A DNA stretch of 9,369 nt from Ruminococcus sp. (lineage in GTDB: Bacteria > Bacillota > Clostridia > Oscillospirales > Ruminococcaceae). Shown in pieces: positions 1-5,585 of this stretch. The position numbers and the translations under genes are program-made. The stretch lies in assembly GCA_019417865.1 (NCBI GenBank), contig DYCW01000292.1:1-9369 (forward strand). The letters run 5' to 3'. Below the pieces are notes generated by a model that was not told the DNA's origin, did no database searches, and saw nothing but the letters and a program-made list of their open reading frames with translations. Each line of letters starts with the position of its first letter. Positions within the stretch are counted from its first letter, which is position 1.

Positions 1-79
1 CCGGACAATTCAGACAAGTTTTCCAAAAAATCCAAAAATGGATTTCCGTGAGTATACGGGGCGATGGACGATTTACACA

Positions 80-106
80 GGCAAGCTGGGATCTCCCAGC
101 CTTGCC
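80..106. other. Strong 11-bp hairpin without a T-tract
   Basis: GGCAA (80-84) and GCTGGG (85-90) pair with CCCAGC (95-100) and TTGCC (102-106), with a four-base ATCT loop and one bulged C at 101. Neither strand has a T-run after the stem, so it is not a classic intrinsic terminator. It could be a structured RNA, an mRNA 3' structure or a protein-binding dyad. Confidence 0.45.
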
Positions 107-246
107 GGCGGCGTTTAGATCGTTTCATTTAGAAGAAAATTCTTCTTAGGCACCCCTTTTCCGAATGGTAATTTCTCATTGCATGCGAAAATGTCAGCAA
201 CGCAGATTTTACTTTTTCCTGTCAAACTGCAATCATTGCCGCTTAC

Positions 247-283
247 AAGAATCGCTCTCCCCAAAATGGAAAGAGCGATTCTT
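247..283. terminator. Terminator-like hairpin after the GH13 gene
   Basis: AAGAATCGCTCT (247-258) and AGAGCGATTCTT (272-283) form a perfect 12-bp stem with a 13-base loop. It starts 20 bases past the GH13 stop codon. The T-tract is better on the plus strand (TTTTCT, 282-287) than on the minus strand. It may therefore serve a rightward transcript from outside the window as well as the leftward amylase transcript. Confidence 0.6.
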
Positions 284-303
284 TTCTCAAACGGAATGTT
301 TGC

Positions 304-1872
304 TTAGAGTAATTCCATCTTTCTACCTGTGAAGAGTGCCTTCGGCATTGCCCATACCTTGCCGGTTGCTTCTTCCTGATAAATGACAAGGACTTCCTGT
401 GTTTCTGCATGGCTTGCCAGAGAGGTCACCTTCCAAACACTGCCGTCTTCCTGCTTGTAACGGTCGCCTGCTTCGACTGGCTTCGGTGCTGCTTCTACTA
501 CCGGTGTTTCCGGTGCATCTGCATTGTTTACAATGTCGTCTGCTACCAGAATCATGGCACTGAACGGCGGCATGTGCACAGAAGCATTGCCGTTGTTCAT
601 CTGAATGGACTGACCACTGATTACATCCACCAGAGCCGGCAGGTGGGTACCGAACTGCATATCATAGTTGCAGTCTTCCAGATTCAGTGCGACATAAACG
701 GTCGTATCATTCCAGTCCTTCCGGAACAGCAGTTGCCGGTTGCGGACAATGACAGTCTGATAGTTGCCAGTGCGGAGTGCCGGATAAGCCTTGTAGATTC
801 TACCCAGCTTGACTAAATGGCGATACAGATCCAGATTGCCGCTCCGCTGTAGCTCTGCCAGATCCAGACACGGACGTAGTCCATCGTCGGAGTTGTTCTC
901 ATGCCGTCCCTGTATGCCATATTCACTGCCGTAATAAACAGACGGGATACCCGGCATTGCATACATCAGCGTATAGCAGAGTGGCAGATACCGCTGATCG
1001 ACCAGCGTGCTGGCAAGCCGGTTGACATCGTGGTTGTCTACGAAGTTATACAGGTTGATGCCCTTGTAAATGCCGCCATTTCCGAACTGGCGGTTGATGG
1101 AGTAATCAATTTCAAAATAGTTCTTATCATTGTGAGAGGAGTAAATCCCCTTGTAGCATTCATAGTTTGTAACAGAATCCAGCATTTCCGGGTTTGCCCA
1201 ACGCTTGTAATCTCCGTGAATGATTTCTCCCATCAGCCAGAAATCTGCCTTTTTGCCCTTACAGAAGCTGCGGATTCGCTTGAAGAAGTCGAAGTCAACG
1301 CAATCTGCCGCATCGAACCGAATGCCATCGATGTCAAATTCCTCCATCCAGTAGCCGACCGCATCTATCAGATGGTCGCAGACGTGCCAGTTCTTGAGGT
1401 TCAGCTTGACCAGATTGTAGTACCCATTCCAGCCCTCATACCAGAACGGATCCCCACATGGACTGGAGCCGCCGAAATTCAGACCAGCGAACCAGTCACA
1501 GTATGGGGAAGCCTGTTTCTTTTCCTGTACATCCCGGAATGCCCAGAAATTTCTGCCCACGTGGTTGAAAACACCATCCAGAATGACCCGCATGCCGTTT
1601 TCGTGCAGTACCTGACAGATATGTTTGAACATTTCATTTGTACCGAGCCGGCGGTCAATCTGCTTATAATCGGTGGTGTCATAGCCATGTTCTACGGATT
1701 CAAAGACCGGACCGAAATAAACGGCATCTACCTGCATTTCTTTCAGGTGTGGAATCCAGTCCAGTACCTTTTCCAGCCGGTTGACCGGTTCGCCGCCTTC
1801 GTTGTGCTTGGGGGCACCACAAAAGCCCAGCGGGTAGATGTGATAAATAATCGCGTTGTCGTACCAGTTCAT
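304..1872 (-). CDS. Cytoplasmic GH13 alpha-amylase-family glycosidase with C-terminal DUF1653-like domain
   Basis: Glycoside hydrolase family 13 enzyme of 522 residues, expected to cleave alpha-glucosidic bonds in starch- or glycogen-derived oligosaccharides. The (beta/alpha)8 barrel begins almost at residue 1. The conserved regions are DGVFNH (99-104), GIRFDAAD with nucleophile D187 and R185 (183-190), the general acid in MGEI (E216), and FVDNHD with transition-state D282 (277-282). A beta-rich domain C follows to about 445. There is no signal peptide or membrane segment, so it should act inside the cell on imported maltodextrins. After a Pro/Ala/Val/Glu-rich linker (about 451-468), residues 469-522 resemble DUF1653 (A-x-H-x-ET-x-E, then V-x-Y and W-x-x-P), an odd addition. 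The start has AAAAGGAGT eight bases upstream. It lies 62 bases after the HD gene and is probably co-transcribed. The exact specificity (alpha-amylase, neopullulanase-like or maltogenic) cannot be read by eye. Confidence 0.92.
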   Translation of the reverse strand: MNWYDNAIIYHIYPLGFCGAPKHNEGGEPVNRLEKVLDWIPHLKEMQVDAVYFGPVFESVEHGYDTTDYKQIDRRLGTNEMFKHICQVLHENGMRVILDGVFNHVGRNFWAFRDVQEKKQASPYCDWFAGLNFGGSSPCGDPFWYEGWNGYYNLVKLNLKNWHVCDHLIDAVGYWMEEFDIDGIRFDAADCVDFDFFKRIRSFCKGKKADFWLMGEIIHGDYKRWANPEMLDSVTNYECYKGIYSSHNDKNYFEIDYSINRQFGNGGIYKGINLYNFVDNHDVNRLASTLVDQRYLPLCYTLMYAMPGIPSVYYGSEYGIQGRHENNSDDGLRPCLDLAELQRSGNLDLYRHLVKLGRIYKAYPALRTGNYQTVIVRNRQLLFRKDWNDTTVYVALNLEDCNYDMQFGTHLPALVDVISGQSIQMNNGNASVHMPPFSAMILVADDIVNNADAPETPVVEAAPKPVEAGDRYKQEDGSVWKVTSLASHAETQEVLVIYQEEATGKVWAMPKALFTGRKMELL

Positions 1873-1934
1873 GTTGATTGACTCCTTTTCATTTTTCCTT
1901 TGACATCAAAACCAAATAACGGAGAAGCTGTCGG

Positions 1935-2525
1935 TTATTTTTCCGGTGTACCTTCTAAAAAGTAAGAGGCTTCCATATCCGCCACGTTCAGAGCCAGTGC
2001 CAGTGGAAATTGTTCCAGTGCTCTGCCGATCTGGTTTTTATCTTCTGGACCGGAAAAACCCATGTGATACCGGATGGCGAACGCCTCTTCTCTGGAGAGC
2101 CGCAGGAATCCGGACAGCATATAGACGGATTTTTCCCCGTGTCCATACGGCATCGTATCTCGAATGGTATAGTAGGGGACTTTTTCCCAGACACCTTGTG
2201 CATTTTTGGCGTTGCGGTAGTCGACCGCATAGAAATTGACTTTACACAAGTCATGCAGCAGTGCCACCAGAGCAACGGTTTCTTCGGAGTAGTCCATGCC
2301 GTACCGTTCTTTTGTGCGTGGTCTTGCCAGATAGTCCACCAAACATTCATAGACATTTAGGCTGTGCTCTACCAGACCGCCTTCATAAGAGCCGTGGTAA
2401 CGGGTACTGGAAGGGGCGGTAAAGAAATCGCTGGCATCCGATTGCAGCCAATTCAGGAGCTGTTCTGCTCCACGCCGTTTGATTTTTTCCTGATAGATTT
2501 GGATAAACGTTTCTTTTTTGGTCAT
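1935..2525 (-). CDS. HD-domain phosphohydrolase
   Basis: A 196-residue single-domain HD-superfamily protein, expected to be a metal-dependent phosphohydrolase, possibly of nucleotides or nucleic acid ends; the substrate is unknown. Visible metal-ligand candidates are H44 in RYHGSYEGG, H54 in VEHS, the HD pair H91-D92 in LLHDLCK, H129 in GHGE, H154 in RYHMGF and D183 in NVADMEAS. The EGG-L-x-EHS pattern recalls the HD domain of YhaM-like exoribonucleases and stand-alone HD hydrolases of clostridia and their phages. It has no OB or other extra domain and no signal peptide. The start is preceded by GCGAGG six bases upstream, a modest ribosome binding site. It is first in a leftward unit with the GH13 gene. 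A functional link to sugar metabolism is not evident. Confidence 0.85.
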   Translation of the reverse strand: MTKKETFIQIYQEKIKRRGAEQLLNWLQSDASDFFTAPSSTRYHGSYEGGLVEHSLNVYECLVDYLARPRTKERYGMDYSEETVALVALLHDLCKVNFYAVDYRNAKNAQGVWEKVPYYTIRDTMPYGHGEKSVYMLSGFLRLSREEAFAIRYHMGFSGPEDKNQIGRALEQFPLALALNVADMEASYFLEGTPEK

Positions 2526-2569
2526 AGTGTGCCTCGCTTTTCCGGTTTGTTTTGATGGTTCATGCGGTT

Positions 2570-2598
2570 ATTATACCACACTTTCTGACAAATTGCAA
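2570..2598 (-). promoter_or_regulatory. Sigma-A promoter for the HD-GH13 unit
   Basis: On the minus strand TTGCAA (2593-2598) is followed by a 17-base spacer and a perfect TATAAT (2570-2575), with TG one base upstream of it (extended -10). It lies 45 bases upstream of the HD-protein start. The -35 box is the palindrome TTGCAA and overlaps one of the ATTGC motifs repeated in this intergenic region. Confidence 0.75.
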
Positions 2599-2900
2599 CC
2601 CAGGTGTGGAGAATTGCACAGAAAACCACGTTCCAATGGGAGATTGCATTTTCATGCCGAACGCACAGAGAAGTCCGCAATAGAGCGAAGAAAGGGCGTG
2701 ACAGTAATTGCGGTCAAACCAAATTTCTTTGCAGCAATCGTCCTGCATTGACAGAATTTTATCGCAAAATATCCGAAAATTGCCCTGCGTTTTTGCTCGA
2801 AACGGTTGAGATAACAGCGAATTTTCCATTTGTACCTTGAGATTTCTTCCATTTTGCAGAAATCTTAAGAAAATTTTGTGTAGCAGTTGGTGAAATGGTA

Positions 2901-2909
2901 TGCTATAAT
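2901..2909 (+). promoter_or_regulatory. Extended -10 promoter for noc
   Basis: TGCTATAAT (2901-2909) is a perfect TATAAT with the extended TG-n motif. The hexamer 17 bases further upstream (TAGCAG) is a poor -35 box, so the extended -10 probably carries the promoter. It lies 51 bases before the noc ATG. It excludes the in-frame ATG at 2895, which falls upstream of this box. Confidence 0.6.
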
Positions 2910-2960
2910 GGAGGCAGTCAAAGGAAATCAAAAATAAATGAAAAGGAAAGGAACTTCATT

Positions 2961-3854
2961 ATGGCAGGATTTTTAACATTTACAAAAGAAAAGCCGCTCA
3001 ACCGTGTGGTAGAAGTCAGTGTCAGCGAAATTGTACCAAATCCCCATCAACCACGCACCGATTTTGACCTTGCGGATATGCAGTCACTGGCAGAAAGTAT
3101 TGCTCAGAACGGGATTCTCCAGCCGCTTACCGTCCGGAAAGACGCAGAACAACGGTATGAGCTGGTTGCAGGAGAACGGCGGCTTCGGGCAGCAAAACTG
3201 GTGGGATTGCAATCTGTTCCCTGTATCATTCTGGACATCAGTGAACGCAACTCCGCTATTATGGCACTGGTGGAAAATATTCAACGGCAGGATCTCTCTT
3301 TCTTTGATGAGGCAAGTGCCATTGAAAAGCTCATTTCCTACTATGGCATGACACAGGAGGATGCAGCAGCAAAGCTTGGAAAGGCACAGAGTACAATTGC
3401 CAATAAGCTGCGGCTCTTGCGTCTGACACAGGCAGAACGAGATGTCATTATAAAATACAATCTCACCGAACGCCATGCCCGTGCGTTGCTGCGGCTGCGT
3501 GCACCGGAAGAACGGCTGCAAATTCTGGATAAGGTGATCAAGTATAATCTGAATGTGGAGAAGACCGAAGCAGCGGTAGAGGCAAAGATTGGACAGAACA
3601 AGACACGGGAGAGTTACCGCAAACGCAGCAAGGTCTTTCAGAATGTGCGGATTTTCGTCAACACCATCAACAAGGCAGTAGAAACCATGCAGGCAGCTGG
3701 CATTCCGGCAGATTCTCAGAAATTGCAGTATGATACGCATATTGAATATCGGATTCGCATTCCTGTGCAGCAGAGACCGCAGGCACAGAACGCAACAGTA
3801 CAGAATCCAGCGGTACAGAATCATTCATCCACCAATCGGCTGCCGCTGTCTTAA
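2961..3854 (+). CDS. noc: Noc, nucleoid occlusion protein (ParB paralogue)
   Basis: A 297-residue ParB/Spo0J-superfamily protein that by homology binds Noc sites on the chromosome and keeps the division machinery off the nucleoid. An N-terminal ParB domain has the CTP-binding motif GERRLRAAK (71-79) and ENIQRQDLS (105-113). A helix-turn-helix follows (131-155), then TERHARAL, the Noc-like LNVEKTE (197-203) and a C-terminal dimerisation region ending in EYRIRIP (262-268). The specificity positions read Q143, K149, R154 and R171, matching the Noc set (Q, K, K, R) rather than the ParB set. The N-terminus MAGFLTF is short and hydrophobic and only faintly resembles the amphipathic membrane helix of Bacillus Noc. 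The tail (271-297) is Gln/Asn-rich. The start has AAAGGA eight bases upstream; an upstream in-frame ATG at 2895 precedes the promoter -10 box and is rejected. Confidence 0.88.
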   Translation: MAGFLTFTKEKPLNRVVEVSVSEIVPNPHQPRTDFDLADMQSLAESIAQNGILQPLTVRKDAEQRYELVAGERRLRAAKLVGLQSVPCIILDISERNSAIMALVENIQRQDLSFFDEASAIEKLISYYGMTQEDAAAKLGKAQSTIANKLRLLRLTQAERDVIIKYNLTERHARALLRLRAPEERLQILDKVIKYNLNVEKTEAAVEAKIGQNKTRESYRKRSKVFQNVRIFVNTINKAVETMQAAGIPADSQKLQYDTHIEYRIRIPVQQRPQAQNATVQNPAVQNHSSTNRLPLS

Positions 3855-3917
3855 TGGTATCAGAACCATAATGCAAAACGGCGAACAGCATAGCAGTTTC
3901 ACCGGTATCATTTATAG

Positions 3918-3952
3918 TTGGCGGCGATAGCATATGGATTGATCGCCTCCAA
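3918..3952 (+). other. Hairpin in the noc 3' region
   Basis: TTGG-c-GGCGAT (3918-3928) pairs with ATCGCC-t-CCAA (3942-3952) around a 13-base loop: ten pairs and one mismatch. It starts 63 bases after the noc stop. No T-tract follows, so it is more likely an mRNA 3' structure or attenuator than a full terminator. Confidence 0.35.
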
Positions 3953-4023
3953 ATAAAAACTCATGCTAACATTCAACATGACGCTCACTTCCCCATAGAA
4001 AGAAAAACAAGGGGAATTTCATT

Positions 4024-4125
4024 TTGATAGAACAAGATAAAAAGAGACAAATCCTGCAAAACGAGTCATTTCCTTTCTCCGGCAAAGAAATAGATATGCC
4101 GGATATGACACCCTATTTTCAGTAA
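4024..4125 (+). CDS. Possible small protein, 33 residues, TTG start
   Basis: A short reading frame opens with TTG at 4024 and ends with TAA at 4123-4125, encoding a charged 33-residue peptide that begins MIEQDKKRQ and ends DMTPYFQ. A purine-rich AAGGGGA (4009-4015) lies eight bases before the TTG, a plausible ribosome binding site. The stop is three bases before the strong terminator stem at 4128, the usual position for the last gene of a transcript. It has no signal peptide or membrane segment and I recognise no family. It would be expressed from the noc transcript or an unseen promoter, since no good sigma-A boxes lie directly upstream. A chance open frame cannot be excluded. Confidence 0.35.
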   Translation: MIEQDKKRQILQNESFPFSGKEIDMPDMTPYFQ

Positions 4126-4127
4126 AA

Positions 4128-4163
4128 GAACCGGCACATCCTTCTGCGTGGATGTGCCGGTTC
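4128..4163. terminator. Strong bidirectional intrinsic terminator
   Basis: GAACCGGCACATCC (4128-4141) and GGATGTGCCGGTTC (4150-4163) form a perfect 14-bp stem with an eight-base loop. On the plus strand GATTTTTCTTTC follows. On the minus strand TTTTACT follows, a shorter T-tract. It sits between convergent genes: rightward noc and the possible small gene, and the leftward gene whose stop is at 4183. Confidence 0.92.
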
Positions 4164-4182
4164 GATTTTTCTTTCATTCATT

Positions 4183-5472
4183 TTATGACAGTAGGTCATA
4201 TGCTGTATAAATCAGACTTTTGGTTTGGTTTTGCAGCTGCCGCCGGATGGCATCTTGATACACAATGTCTGTGATAATGATGGCATCCACGTCTGGATAC
4301 TGTTCGGCATTTCTCGGCAAAACAAATTCCGCTGATGCTTCGGGAAACAGTTGTTTCTTCCGGTCTGCCGATAGATTTTCTACCACAAATACCACCTTCG
4401 TTCTGGTTCCCTGCAGTGCTTTATAGCAACATTCTGCAATTCGATTCCAGCCATAGAAAGCAATCCGTTTCCAGCGTTTCCGCTGAAATAATTTTTTCAA
4501 TGTTTTGCCGGTTTGCAGGACTTTTCCCATATAGTCTACATATTGATAATAGCGGTCACGCTCCTTGCGGTATGTCGGAGCATCCGTTATCAAACGGATT
4601 TGTGCCTTTTCGAGCAGTGGAAAATAATATTCCAGATATTTCTGACTGCAAGCCTCCCGAAGTGCTGCAATTTCTTTTTCTTCCTGCTGACGCGGCAGAC
4701 GGCGGTTGATGACTTCTACTGCCTGAAAACTATAATCATAATATGCCTGCGTATAGTGCAATGGACTTTTTCCTAACCAATGATTGCTATTTCCAATCAC
4801 ATACTTTGGCATGGGAATATGGTGACATCCTTGCAGCATTTGTTTCATCAATTGATAGCAGCGGGTTATATTTTCATTTTCTCGTAAATATGAATCTCGA
4901 TCTTCAAACGCCTGTACGATTTTGTTTTTGTCACATTGTAAATTCACATTCTTGTTTTCTATCAAAATGATCTGTTCCAGGGGATAGACGGAAAGCAACT
5001 GGTCAATGTAGTATTGCATTCGCCGTTCGATTTCTTCCGGTGAAAAGTCAGATAACCGCTTGACTCCCGTGACAGGCGGCAGGATCTGGTGCTTTGCCAA
5101 ATCGTCAAAAATAAATTGTTCTGCACCATAGCAAGTATACTGTTCTTCTCCGAACTGAAAGTAATCCCTTCGGAACAAGGCAGCATCCACCAAAAGCCAG
5201 TCTGATTTTTGTTCCCGTAAAAAATCAATAGAAGTACGGGTTAGATCCTGCAAAATGCAACGCTGTGGAAAGGCGGGAATGTATTTTTTCAAATCAAATG
5301 CAAGATATGCTTCCTTGTCTACCGGTATTGGCGGCTCACAGAGGGAAAGCGGTGAAAAACGGCTAATATATCGCTGCACTTTATAACCCCCGTCATCTTT
5401 ATGCGTGGAAAATGTGTCTCGTAAGATGCAGGTACCGGCAATGCTCACGGTCGCCTTATAGGGTTGTTCCAT
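4183..5472 (-). CDS. DUF6270-like protein with C-terminal Rossmann-like domain
   Basis: A 429-residue protein of unknown function. The N-terminal part (about 6-250) matches the pattern of DUF6270, an SGNH-hydrolase-like family often found in surface-polysaccharide loci: IAGTCILRD (11-19) as a GxC form of block I, YISRFSPLS (35-43), and GNSNHWLGKSPLHY (227-240). A Glu/Arg-rich helical stretch lies around 260-290. The C-terminal domain (about 335-429) reads RIAFYGWNRIAE, then VVFVVEN, then VDAIIITD, like a Rossmann nucleotide- or sugar-binding fold. No signal peptide or membrane segment is seen. ATG at 5472 has AAGGAG six bases upstream. An in-frame TTG at 5511 would add 13 residues translated partly from parS and is less likely. 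By eye the coding DNA is more AT-rich than serS or parB, so transfer is possible. It may modify a cell-surface glycan, but that is inference. Confidence 0.7.
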   Translation of the reverse strand: MEQPYKATVSIAGTCILRDTFSTHKDDGGYKVQRYISRFSPLSLCEPPIPVDKEAYLAFDLKKYIPAFPQRCILQDLTRTSIDFLREQKSDWLLVDAALFRRDYFQFGEEQYTCYGAEQFIFDDLAKHQILPPVTGVKRLSDFSPEEIERRMQYYIDQLLSVYPLEQIILIENKNVNLQCDKNKIVQAFEDRDSYLRENENITRCYQLMKQMLQGCHHIPMPKYVIGNSNHWLGKSPLHYTQAYYDYSFQAVEVINRRLPRQQEEKEIAALREACSQKYLEYYFPLLEKAQIRLITDAPTYRKERDRYYQYVDYMGKVLQTGKTLKKLFQRKRWKRIAFYGWNRIAECCYKALQGTRTKVVFVVENLSADRKKQLFPEASAEFVLPRNAEQYPDVDAIIITDIVYQDAIRRQLQNQTKSLIYTAYDLLS

Positions 5473-5494
5473 CAAACGCTCCTTTTGTTTTTTC

Positions 5495-5510
5495 TGTTTC
5501 ACGTGAAACA
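5495..5510. other. parS: parS, ParB/Spo0J loading site
   Basis: TGTTTCACGTGAAACA is a perfect 16-bp palindrome identical to the canonical Firmicutes parS. ParB binds here, closes as a CTP-dependent clamp and spreads to neighbouring DNA. It lies 22 bases upstream of the DUF6270-like gene start and about 1.8 kb past the parB stop. It is the only intact parS I find in the window. Confidence 0.95.
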
Positions 5511-5514
5511 AACA

Positions 5515-5559
5515 GCAGCCGTCTTTTGATGTATCGTCTGAAATATCAGAACCGGCTGC
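5515..5559 (-). other. Branched stem-loop between serS and parS
   Basis: An outer 7-bp stem GCAGCCG/CGGCTGC (5515-5521 with 5553-5559) encloses a smaller hairpin TCTGA/TCAGA with a four-base loop (5537-5550). Read on the minus strand, TGTTTGTTTC follows the outer stem. It may be a weak terminator for serS or an attenuator ahead of the DUF6270-like gene. No other terminator follows serS. Confidence 0.4.
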
Positions 5560-5585
5560 CTGTCTGTCTCTGTGAAATCATTCGT

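Larger units (their letters stand above)
1..303. other. Left-edge intergenic region, no confident gene
   Basis: No gene can be assigned here. All three plus-strand frames are open from the left edge, for about 17, 38 and 48 codons, the longest closing with TAG at 147-149. The tail of a rightward gene may therefore be present, but the frame cannot be chosen. The stretch holds a strong hairpin (80-106), a short AT-rich dyad (131-146), an 11-bp palindrome GCAATcATTGC (229-239) and a terminator-like hairpin (247-283). Confidence 0.5.
2526..2960. other. 435-bp divergent intergenic region with two promoters
   Basis: It separates the leftward HD gene from rightward noc and holds outward-facing promoters (2570-2598 and 2904-2909). 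I see no convincing gene in the roughly 280 bases between them; frames that stay open there have no ribosome binding site. The pentamer ATTGC/GCAAT occurs seven times from 2592 to 2783, and an imperfect 11-bp dyad lies just upstream of the noc promoter (2837-2868). Confidence 0.6.
3855..4182. other. 328-bp region between noc and the DUF6270-like gene
   Basis: Besides the hairpin at 3918-3952, the possible 33-residue gene at 4024-4125 and the terminator at 4128-4163, I see nothing supportable here. A 19-codon frame from ATG 3871 to 3930 has no ribosome binding site and is not called. Confidence 0.5.

Noticed and set aside
25..47. A weak AAATCC/GGATTT hairpin with a T-run on the minus strand.
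   Set aside because: Only six pairs, four of them A-T, and no known leftward gene needs it.
1551..1580. CACGTG core in the GH13 gene as a second parS.
   Set aside because: The flanks do not match beyond the central six bases; it encodes the conserved VFNHV region.
409..1881. Long open frames on the plus strand opposite the GH13 gene (409-816 and 901-1881).
   Set aside because: They are antisense to a gene with all GH13 catalytic motifs, have no family-like motifs and no ribosome binding sites.
1914..1940. AAATAAC/GTTATTT inverted repeat around the HD-protein stop codon, as a terminator before the GH13 gene.
   Set aside because: The seven-pair stem is nearly all A-T with a 13-base loop. Too weak to separate the two genes.
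2560..2931. Open frames in the divergent region, both strands.
   Set aside because: None has a ribosome binding site, and they overlap the two promoters.
3084..3824. A 246-codon minus-strand open frame opposite noc.
   Set aside because: It is Cys/Leu-rich, typical of an antisense shadow, while the noc frame has clear domain motifs, promoter and ribosome binding site.
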